This document shows positions 32,871-40,900 of a stretch of DNA of 64,000 nt, in pieces. The position numbers were made by a program, and so were the translations under genes. Every line of letters starts with the position of its first letter. The stretch's first letter is position 1. The notes under the pieces were generated by a model that worked only from the letters and a program-made list of their open reading frames with translations, searched no databases and had not been told where the DNA came from. Origin of the DNA: Solirubrobacter deserti (GTDB lineage: Bacteria > Actinomycetota > Thermoleophilia > Solirubrobacterales > Solirubrobacteraceae); contig NZ_QPKJ02000006.1 of assembly GCF_003344625.1 (NCBI RefSeq), positions 620,001 to 684,000 on the forward strand. Reading direction: 5' to 3'.

Positions 32871-34549
32871 GCACCGGCAGCCAGGTCCTGCGCCCGTACG
32901 TCCTGCGCCAGTGGCGCGCACTCGCCGGCGCGGGCGCGGGCGCGGCCGTGCTCGCGCTCGCCGAGCTGGCCAAGCCGTGGCCGATCGCGCTGATCGTCGA
33001 CCACGTGATCGGCGACCGGCAGCCGCCGTTCACGCCCGACGTGACCGTCCTGCTCGCGATCGGCGGGCTGATCCTCGCGATCGCCGTCGCGGAGACGACG
33101 TCCACCTACTTCACCGGCCTGTGGCTGCAGAGCGCCGGCGAGCGGATCGCCCACCAGCTGCGCGTCGCCGTCTACGACCACCTGCAGCGCCTGTCGCTCG
33201 CCTACCACCAGCGCACGCCCAAGGGCGACCTGCTGACGCGTGTGACCGAGGACGTCAACGACATGGGCGAGCTGTTCAGCGACACGCTCGGGGAGATGCT
33301 GCAGAGCGCGCTGCTCGCGTTCGGCATGACGGTCGTGCTGCTGGTCATCGACCCGGTGCTCGCGCTGTTGAGCCTCGTCACGTCCCCGCTGCTGATCCTG
33401 ATCAGCTTCGTCTTCCGCCGCAAGGTGCGCGAGCGCGCCCGCCGCCAGCGCCGCCACGAGGGCGATCTGGCCAGCATCGCGAACGAGGCGCTGTCCGCCA
33501 TGACCGTCGTGAAGGCGTTCGGCGCCGAGGACCGGGAGGCCGAGCGCGTGCGCACCCGCTCCGAACAGCGCCAGCAGCTCGGCGTCGAGGTCGCGCGCCT
33601 GCAGGCCCGCTTCGACGGCAGCGTCGGCGTGCTGCGGGCGCTCGCCACGGCGATCGTCACCGTGGTCGGCGTCATCCGCGTGTCCAACGGCGACATGTCC
33701 GTCGGCGAGCTGATCATCTTCGTCTCCTACACGCGCAAGGCGTCCTCGCCGATGCGCTCGTTCGCGCGCGAGGCGGCCAAGCTCACCGCCGCGCTCGCCC
33801 GCGCGGACCGGATCGCCGAGGTATTGACCGAGGACGACGTGCTCGAGGACCGCCCGCACGCCTACCGCGGCGGCCGCGCCACCGGCGAGATCGAGCTGCA
33901 GGACGTGAGCTTCCGCTACGGGAACGAGCGGCCCGCCCTCGAACACGTCACGGTGCGCATCCCCGCCGGCCAGCGCCTCGCCCTCACCGGCCCGTCCGGT
34001 GCGGGCAAGTCCACGCTGGCCGCACTGGTCGCCCGCTTCTACGACCCGACCGACGGCCGCGTGCTGATCGACGGCCGCGACGCGCGCGACTGCGCCCAGC
34101 AGTGGCTGCGCGACCAGGTCGCGGTCGTCCTGCAGGACACGGTCCTGTTCACCGGCACCGTCAAGGCGAACATCGCCTACGGCACCGAGGCCAGCGACAC
34201 GGAGGTCATCGAGGCCGCCAAGGCCGCGGCCGCCCACGACTTCATCGAGCAGCTCCCCGACGGCTACGACACCGAGCTCGGCCCGCAGGGCACCGGCCTG
34301 TCCGGCGGCCAGCGTCAGCGCCTCGGCATCGCCCGCACGCTGCTGCGCGACCCGCCGATCATCATCCTGGACGAGCCCACCACGGCGCTCGACCAGGACG
34401 CGGAGAACCAGGTCCTGGAAGGCCTGGACCGCCTGATGCGCGGCCGGACATGCATCCTCATCACCCACTCGGCGCGGCTGGCCGCCACCGCCGACCTGAT
34501 CCTCGAACTCGACCACGGACGCATCACGGAGGAGGTCCCCCATGGCTAG
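32867..34549 (+). CDS. ABC exporter, fused membrane and ATPase domains (MsbA-like)
   Basis: 560 residues. Six membrane helices in about 1-310 (QSAGERIAHQLRVAVYDHLQ and HQRTPKGDLLTRVTEDVNDM are the coupling-helix regions). The ATPase has Walker A TGPSGAGKSTL, signature GLSGGQRQRLGIARTLL, Walker B IIILDEPTTALDQ and His loop ILITHSARLA. This half-transporter type acts as a homodimer and flips or exports lipid-linked material. Position in the glycosyltransferase operon suggests it exports the glycoconjugate made here. Overlaps both neighbours (4 and 8 bases). Confidence 0.92.
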   Translation: MSTGSQVLRPYVLRQWRALAGAGAGAAVLALAELAKPWPIALIVDHVIGDRQPPFTPDVTVLLAIGGLILAIAVAETTSTYFTGLWLQSAGERIAHQLRVAVYDHLQRLSLAYHQRTPKGDLLTRVTEDVNDMGELFSDTLGEMLQSALLAFGMTVVLLVIDPVLALLSLVTSPLLILISFVFRRKVRERARRQRRHEGDLASIANEALSAMTVVKAFGAEDREAERVRTRSEQRQQLGVEVARLQARFDGSVGVLRALATAIVTVVGVIRVSNGDMSVGELIIFVSYTRKASSPMRSFAREAAKLTAALARADRIAEVLTEDDVLEDRPHAYRGGRATGEIELQDVSFRYGNERPALEHVTVRIPAGQRLALTGPSGAGKSTLAALVARFYDPTDGRVLIDGRDARDCAQQWLRDQVAVVLQDTVLFTGTVKANIAYGTEASDTEVIEAAKAAAAHDFIEQLPDGYDTELGPQGTGLSGGQRQRLGIARTLLRDPPIIILDEPTTALDQDAENQVLEGLDRLMRGRTCILITHSARLAATADLILELDHGRITEEVPHG

Positions 34550-35522
34550 AGCGCTCGTCACCGGTGCCGCGGGGTTCATCGGCTCGCACCTCACGGACGC
34601 GTTGCTGGAGGCCGGGCACGCCGTGCTCGGCGTGGACTGCTTCAACGACAACTACGCGCGCGCCGACAAGCAGGCGAACCTGGCGCAGGCCGCCGACCAC
34701 GACGCGTTCGAGCTGGTCACCGGCGACCTGGTCGAGCTCGACGCGCACGCGCTGATCGACGGCTGCGACGTCGTCTACCACCTCGCCGGCGAGCCGGGCG
34801 TGCGCTCCAGCTGGGGCTCGCGCTTCGAGCGCTACACGCACCACAACGTGGCCGCCACCCAGCGCCTGCTCGAGGCGCTCGTGGACTTCGACGGCAAGCG
34901 CTTCGTGTACGCGTCCTCGTCGTCGGTGTACGGCGACGCGCTCACCCTCCCCACGCCGGAGGACGTCACGCCCCATCCGCTCTCCCCGTACGGCGTGACC
35001 AAGCTCGCCGCCGAGCACCTGACCGCGCTCTACGGCGAGGAGCTGGACGTCAACACCGTCGCGCTGCGGTACTTCTCGGTCTACGGCCCGCGCCAGCGCC
35101 CCGACATGGCCTTCCGGCGCTTCTGCGAGGCGATCGTCGGCAACCGCCCGATCGAGATCTTCGGCGACGGCACCCAGTCGCGCGACTTCACCTACGTCGG
35201 CGACATCGTCGCCGCCACCATCGCCGCCGGGAGCACCGCCACGCCGCCCGGCCGCGTCTACAACATCGGCGGCGGCGGCAGCGTGAGCCTCAACCGCGCG
35301 CTCGAGACGCTCGCGGGGATCGCGGGCCGCCCGCTCGACGTGCGCCACGCCGAACGCCAGGAGGGTGATGTCGCCGACACCGGCGCCGACACCTCCCGCG
35401 CGCACGCCGAGCTGGGCTTCACCGCGCGCACGACGCTGCAGGACGGGCTCGCCGCCGAGCTCGACTGGGTGCGCGAGCGCCCGGCCGCGCTCGCGCCCGT
35501 GCGGAGCTTGACCGCTTCTTGA
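34542..35522 (+). CDS. NAD-dependent nucleotide-sugar epimerase/dehydratase
   Basis: 326 residues. ALVTGAAGFIGSHLTDALL is the GxxGxxG NAD site, VYASSSSVYGD holds the catalytic Ser, and SPYGVTKLAAEHL the YxxxK motif. RYFSVYGPRQRPDMAF and GDGTQSRDFTYVGDIV bind the sugar nucleotide as in UDP-glucose 4-epimerases and UDP-glucuronate epimerases. SVYGPRQRPDMAF is especially like GalE/WbpP-type 4-epimerases. It would provide an activated sugar for the operon. Last gene of the coupled run. Confidence 0.9.
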   Translation: MARALVTGAAGFIGSHLTDALLEAGHAVLGVDCFNDNYARADKQANLAQAADHDAFELVTGDLVELDAHALIDGCDVVYHLAGEPGVRSSWGSRFERYTHHNVAATQRLLEALVDFDGKRFVYASSSSVYGDALTLPTPEDVTPHPLSPYGVTKLAAEHLTALYGEELDVNTVALRYFSVYGPRQRPDMAFRRFCEAIVGNRPIEIFGDGTQSRDFTYVGDIVAATIAAGSTATPPGRVYNIGGGGSVSLNRALETLAGIAGRPLDVRHAERQEGDVADTGADTSRAHAELGFTARTTLQDGLAAELDWVRERPAALAPVRSLTAS

Positions 35523-35544
35523 CCTTCGCCCAACCGGGCCTTGA

Positions 35545-35566
35545 GGGGACGTCCCGATACGTCCCC
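35545..35566. repeat. Palindromic element before the chemotaxis-tip-like gene
   Basis: GGGGACGT - CCCGAT - ACGTCCCC, perfect 8-bp arms and a 6-base loop, ending one base before the ATG at 35568. It could fold over the start site of the mRNA. The preceding CCTTGAGGGGA is shared with the element at 57703, which is likewise preceded by CCTTGAGGGGA. Confidence 0.5.
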
Positions 35567-35567
35567 C

Positions 35568-35984
35568 ATGTCCCGCTTCAAGCCCAATCGCCCTGATCAT
35601 CTCGTCGCGTCCATCATCGCCCTCGCCGAGCAGTCCAACCGCCTCGCCCTCGACGCCGCCATGGAGGCCGCCCGCGCCGACTCGCACGGCCACACCGCCG
35701 CCGTCGTCGACCAGATCTGCCGCCTCGCGGTGGGTGCCGGCGTCGCCGCCGGGGAGGTCGTGTGGCTCGTCTCCGAGCTCGAGGACGTCTCCGACGACCC
35801 GCGGCAGCTGCAGGAGGCCGGCGTCGCCGTCGCCGGCATGGAGAGCTGCCTGATCGCCGTCGCGCACGCCGTCCAGGAGGTCGCGGACCGCGGTGCGCCG
35901 ATCGAGGTCACGTCTTCCGCGCAGGCGCTGCGCCGCGTCTCCGCTCAGCTCGCCGAGCTGCTCCCGCGTCTGCAGCTCGCGTAG
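35568..35984 (+). CDS. Orphan protein resembling the chemotaxis-receptor signalling tip
   Basis: 138 residues from the ATG at 35568. Residues about 14-70 read IIALAEQSNRLALDAAMEA, then ARADSHGHTAAVVDQICRLA and a further helix. This is close to the hairpin tip of methyl-accepting chemotaxis proteins ([34 protein letters not shown]). There is no membrane segment, sensor or HAMP domain, and the second half is plain helix. No cheA or cheW is in the window. It may be a soluble helical-bundle regulator; function unknown. Converges on the PucR-type regulator with 10 bases between stops. Confidence 0.65.
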   Translation: MSRFKPNRPDHLVASIIALAEQSNRLALDAAMEAARADSHGHTAAVVDQICRLAVGAGVAAGEVVWLVSELEDVSDDPRQLQEAGVAVAGMESCLIAVAHAVQEVADRGAPIEVTSSAQALRRVSAQLAELLPRLQLA

Positions 35985-35994
35985 AGGGCCCGCC

Positions 35995-37110
35995 CTAGCT
36001 ACTGAGCCGGGCCAGTCGCAGGGCGAGGTGGCAGAGCAGCCGATCCTCGCCGTCGTGCAGGTTCACGCCGGCCACGTCCTCGATTCTGCGCAGGCGGTAG
36101 TACAAGCCGCCGCGGTGAAGGGACAGCGCCGCGGCGGTGCGTTTGACGTCGCCCGCGTGATCGAGATAGGCCTCCAGCGTCCGCACGAGCGACTGGTCCC
36201 CGGCGAGCAGCTTCCGGAGCCCTTCAGGGAGATCCTCCAGCGCCGCGTCCGGCAACGCGGTGACCACGCGCTCCACGCCGAGCGCGTCCCAGCTCGCGGT
36301 CCCCGACTCCTCATGGGCCGCGACCCGCAGCGCCGCCAGCGCGCGGCGATAGGACGTGCCCGCGTCGCGCAGGTGCTCGACCGCGTCGCCCTGGCCGATC
36401 AGCGCCCGCGGTGAGGTGAGCGCTCCCAGCGCCTCCAGCACCGCCGCGCTTCCGCGCTCCCCCGCCAGGCACACGAGCCGCTGCTCGAGCTCGGCGCACA
36501 GCGCCTGCTTGGCCGCCAGCCGCGCGCGCAGCCGGTCCAGCGCCTCCGCGCTCCACTCCTCCCCCGCCGGGCCCGCCGGCGCCGCGACCCACACGCGCAC
36601 GGGGCGCAGCGGCAGGTAGTGCGCCTCGTCGAGCTCGTGCGCGGCCGCCTCGGGGTCATCCCCGAGCAGCGCGGTGACGAGCTGCTGTTCGTGGCGACGG
36701 CGCACCAGCTGCGCGTCGGCGTCCGGGCCGACCAGCGCGGCCGCCTCGGCGGCGGCGGCGCGCGCCTGCCGGAGCTCCTCCGCGGTCACGGGCGGGTCCT
36801 CGAACAGCCACAGGTAGCCGAGCCGGCGGCCGGCGCCGACGAGCGGGATGCACACCCGCGCGCGCATGCCGATGTCCGGGCGGGCGGGGATGTGAACGGG
36901 CGCCGTGGCGGTGCGGATGCCCTCGGCGAAGAGGGCGACGCGGGCCTCGTCGGGCGCCAGCCGGCCGAGGATGCTGGCGGTGCGGACGGCGTCCAGCTCG
37001 CCGAACTGGGTGCTGTACGCCAGCGGCCTGAGCTCGGCGTCGTCGATCAGGACGGGCCGACCCAGGCTCAGGGACAACGAATCGACGATCTCCTGAAGCC
37101 CTCGGTCCAC
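35995..37110 (-). CDS. PucR-family transcriptional regulator
   Basis: 371 residues, GTG start at 37110. N-terminal GAF/PucR-type sensory region (RPVLIDDAELRPLAYSTQFG), a central region, and a C-terminal helix-turn-helix of the PucR/CdaR type: SLVRTLEAYLDHAGDVKRTA, then ALSLHRGGLYYRLRRIEDVA. Such regulators usually control purine, sugar-acid or amino-acid catabolic genes. The target here is not evident. It is upstream of, but not clearly linked to, the polysaccharide operon. Confidence 0.88.
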   Translation of the reverse strand: MDRGLQEIVDSLSLSLGRPVLIDDAELRPLAYSTQFGELDAVRTASILGRLAPDEARVALFAEGIRTATAPVHIPARPDIGMRARVCIPLVGAGRRLGYLWLFEDPPVTAEELRQARAAAAEAAALVGPDADAQLVRRRHEQQLVTALLGDDPEAAAHELDEAHYLPLRPVRVWVAAPAGPAGEEWSAEALDRLRARLAAKQALCAELEQRLVCLAGERGSAAVLEALGALTSPRALIGQGDAVEHLRDAGTSYRRALAALRVAAHEESGTASWDALGVERVVTALPDAALEDLPEGLRKLLAGDQSLVRTLEAYLDHAGDVKRTAAALSLHRGGLYYRLRRIEDVAGVNLHDGEDRLLCHLALRLARLSS

Positions 37111-37131
37111 GAAGGGACCGAACTTACTCCG

Positions 37132-37902
37132 TCAGCGCGTAGGGTTGGCGCGCTCCTCCGTTTCCGGGAGCGCCAGGCGCGGGTTGCCCTCACGGAGCAG
37201 GAAGCGCGGGTTGGACTGCGTGAGCCGGAACGCCTGGACCTCGCTGACGCCGAGCCGGCGCAACGCGTCGGAGCCGAACGGCAGGATCTCCTCGCGGGTG
37301 CCCGGGTGCGTGTCCGACGCCAGGCAGTACGCGCGGCCGGTCTGCACCAGACGCGCGCCGATGCGCTGCGCGGCCGGCCCGTGGGCGCCGAGCAGGCTGG
37401 AGACGTTGACCTGCAGCAGCGCGCCGGCCTCCAGGTGCGGGTCCAGGCGCTCGAGGTCGCCGCCGACGACGCGCTCGGGGTGTGCGAGCAGCAGCCCGTA
37501 TCCGAGGCGCGTGAGCCGGTCCACCGCTGCGTCGAAGTCGTCGTCGAGCCCCGCGAACGGGCACTCGAGCAGCAGCCACTGCGCGTGCGACGGGCCCTGG
37601 GCGATCAGCTCCAGCTCGCGGTCGTGCAGCGCCAACGCGTCCTCGTGTGCGAGCTCTCCGCCCGGGTGCAGCGTGACCTGCAGGCCCTCGGCGCGGATCG
37701 CCGCCTGTAGCTCGGCGCGGCGCCCCTCCAGCTCGAGGATGTCGATGTCCGGGAAGTGCGCGCGCTTGATGTGCGACGTGCAGGCGACGTCGAGCACGTC
37801 CTCGGCGTCCAGCACGCGGGCGTAGCGGACGGCGTCGGCGAGCGTGCGGGCCCCATCGTCGAGGCCAGGCAGGATGTGGCAGTGAAGATCGACGTACGGC
37901 AT
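37132..37902 (-). CDS. CpsB/YwqE-type PHP-fold tyrosine-protein phosphatase
   Basis: 256 residues. Begins MPYVDLHCHILPGLDDGART, the metal-binding PHP motif of CpsB, Wzb-like CapC and YwqE. Further His/Asp ligands are in TSHIKRAHFP, HPGGELAHED, LLAHPERV and YCLASDTHPGTREE. These enzymes dephosphorylate the tyrosine-rich tail of capsule-chain-length kinases. No BY-kinase gene is visible here, but the position 1.6 kb after the polysaccharide operon supports a link to exopolysaccharide control (inference). Confidence 0.85.
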   Translation of the reverse strand: MPYVDLHCHILPGLDDGARTLADAVRYARVLDAEDVLDVACTSHIKRAHFPDIDILELEGRRAELQAAIRAEGLQVTLHPGGELAHEDALALHDRELELIAQGPSHAQWLLLECPFAGLDDDFDAAVDRLTRLGYGLLLAHPERVVGGDLERLDPHLEAGALLQVNVSSLLGAHGPAAQRIGARLVQTGRAYCLASDTHPGTREEILPFGSDALRRLGVSEVQAFRLTQSNPRFLLREGNPRLALPETEERANPTR

Positions 37903-37967
37903 GCCCTGTATGTGGTAACAGCTGCTGACGCCGCGTCGAGTGACGTTTCACCCGTTCAACACAACCG

Positions 37968-40900
37968 CTAACGCGCGAATCGGACCCGCACGGCCGCTTT
38001 CCTGCCCCCGCTGGCGCGGATCGAGAAAGTCCTGGATCCCGCGCGTTTGAAGGCGATGCGGGTGGTCCGCCGGCCGACCGCGATCGTCAACGTGCCGCGA
38101 CGGGTCGAGCGGTAGGTGAACCGGAGCGGGGCAGCGGTCCTGAGCGCCGCGCGGATGGCGCGGGCGAGCGCGCCCGGTGAGGCGTGCACGGGGCGCGCGG
38201 CGGGTCTGGGTGCCGCCCGGGGCGTGGGCGGGAGCGGGACGCCGGAGCGCGGCGCGACCGTTGGCTGCGGTGACGCGGTCGGGTCGGGCGTGACGCTCGG
38301 CTGCGGCGGATCGGGCGACGCGCTCGGCTGCGGCGACACGCTCGGCTGCGGGGACACGCTCGGCTGCGGCGACACCGTCGGCTCGGGCGACGGCGGCGCC
38401 GGCCCGACCCACACGTCGCGCAGCAGCGCGTGCCCGGCGTTGCCGGCGGCATCGCCCTGGCCGGCCTCGACCTCGTACCGGCCCTCCGGCAGCTTCGGCA
38501 CACGAACGGCCCAGCGGTCGCCCGCCCCGGGCAGCACGGTGGCGACGAACACGGGCTCGACCTCCGGATAGGAGCGGCGGTACGGATACACCGTCACGAC
38601 CACCGGTCCGGCCTCGCTCGCGCGGCCCGCGAGCAGCCCGCCGTCGAGGCTCGCCCGGTCGGCGGGGGTATCGATCGACACCTCCGGCGCCGTCCCGTCG
38701 ACGGTGAACCGGTGCGTGACCGGCTGCGGCTCCACGTGCCCGGCCGCGTCGATCGAGCGGATCGCGACCGTGTGCTCCCCGTCGGTGGGGGTCAGCGGTC
38801 GCCAGGGGGACGCACAGGCGGTCCACGGACCCGCGTCCGCCCGGCACTCGAAGCGCGCGCCCACGGCGGTCGAGCGGAACACGAAGGACGGTCCGTCCTG
38901 GACCAGGGCCGGAGGCGTCCACTCCATGATCGTCACGGGCGCGGAGGCGGTGACGACGAACGGCTCGGAGATGATGGACCCCAGGTTGTCCGCGGGATCC
39001 CGCTGGCTCACGCGCACCGTGCGCTCGCCGTCCTGCATCGGCGCGGCGTCGACCTGCCAGGTCCCGTCCGGGGCGACCGGCGCGGTGACGGTCATCCACC
39101 CGCCGTCCGAGCCGAGGTGGCTCACGTTCACGGTCGCGCCCGGCCAGTGCTCGGCGGTGCCGGACAGCTGCGGGGTGGGGTCGGTCGTGGTCGCCGGCAC
39201 GTTCACGGTCACGACCGGCGCCACGCGGTCGAACGTCCAGGTGAACACGGCCGGCGTCGGGTCCACGACGCCGTGCCGGACGGCGCGGACCTCGAAGCGG
39301 TGCGGGCCGTCGGCCGCCTCGATCGACCCCCACGCCGGGCAGGCGCCCCAGGCCGCGCCGTCGAGCCGGCACTCGAAGCCGGCCATCAGGTAGTCGGAGG
39401 ACCACTCGACGCGCACGTCGGGGTCCGCGACCGGCGTGGTCAACGAGGGCGTCACCGTCGTCTCGGGCACGATGCCGTCCGGCACGCTGGTGTCCACCGT
39501 GAAGCGCGAGACCGCGACCGTCTCGTTGCCCGCGTCGTCTCGGTGGGCGACCTCGACGACGTACGCGCGGTCATGCAGCTTCGGCGCCTTCAGCCCCCAG
39601 CGGCCGTCCTCGATCCGGGCCTGCTCGGTCTCCATCGGCGGGTATCCGCTGTCGTAGCTGCCGGCCGTGTACCACTGCACCCGCACGACCGCGTGGCCGT
39701 CGTCCCCGGCTCGCCCGGACGCGGTGGGCTGCGACACGCGCACGGTCCCCGCCGGGCCGTCGATCGTCAGCCCCGTGGGCGCCGCCGAGTCCTGGCGCCA
39801 GGTGAAGGCGGCCGGCGTCGGGTCCACCTGCCCGGCGGCGTCGACCGCCCGCGCCTCGACGGTGTGCAGCCCATCGGCGAAGGAGCCCGACAGCCAGCCG
39901 TCCTCGCACCCGAACCACGCGCCGCCGTTCACGCGGCACTGGAAGCTCGCGTGCTCGTCGTCGGCGTGGAGGTCGAACGACGGGCGCCCACGCTGCGCCA
40001 ACTCCCCGTAGATGAAGGTGTCCGGCGGACCGTCGACCGTGAAACGCAGCCGCGCGGGCGTCGGGTCGGCCGTGGCCTGCGCGTCGATCGCGCGCACGAG
40101 CAGCCGGTGCGCGCCGTCGGCCAGCCCGATCAGCCGGTGCGGAGCCGTGCACGGCAGCCACGTGCCGTCGTCGAGCCGGCACTCGAAGAAGCCGTCGCGG
40201 TCGGCGCCGAACGAGACGAGCGGGTCGCGGGTACGCACCGGTGAGGGCAGCGGCTCCACCGTCGTGTCCGGCGCGCCGCGGTCCGGCCCGCCGGCGCCGT
40301 CGGCGCTCTCGTACGCGACCAGCCGCTTGCGCGAGGGCATGAGCAGGAGCCCTTCGCCGGCCGCGAGTGCCTGGCCGGCGCGCGGCTCGTCGCCGGGCGC
40401 CGACGTCCACACGCGGGCACCGGTGTCGGCGTCCACGCTGAACAGGCGCCCGCTGTCGGAGGCGATGAACACCTGTCGCCCGACGACGAGCGGCGGCGAG
40501 GCGAACCCGCCGTCGCCGATCACCCGCCAGCGCAGCGGGCCGCCCGCCGCGGGCGAGGCGTCGAGCGCGCCGGCGCTGAGCGAGAAGCGCAGCCCGTGCG
40601 CGAAGGCGGGCGTCCCGCGGCTCTCCAACGGATCGCGGATCGTGTTGTCGCCGGCGTCCACGACGACGCTCTCGTCCGGGTGCGCGAAGACCCCCGCGCC
40701 CATCGCGGTGCGCGGCGAGATCGCCGGCTCGCAGCCCGAGGCCGCCGCGATCAGCTTGCGCGTCGCCAGCTCGTAGCCGCGCCACCCGCACATCGCGCTC
40801 ACCCACAGCGTGCGGCCGTCCGACGTCGGCGGGCCGGGCTGCTCGACGGCGACCTCCCACAGCGTCGCGCCGTCGGTCTGCCGCAGTGCCATGACCGCGC

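Noticed and set aside
31541..34549. Plus-strand frame open for 1002 codons
   Set aside because: Only the part from the ATG at 32867 is the ABC exporter; the front part is out-of-frame reading of the kinase and glycosyltransferase genes.
36001..37110. tRNA or other structured RNA genes anywhere in the window
   Set aside because: No cloverleaf with GTTCGAATC-type arm, rRNA stretch or riboswitch core was recognised on reading; a covariance-model search would be decisive.
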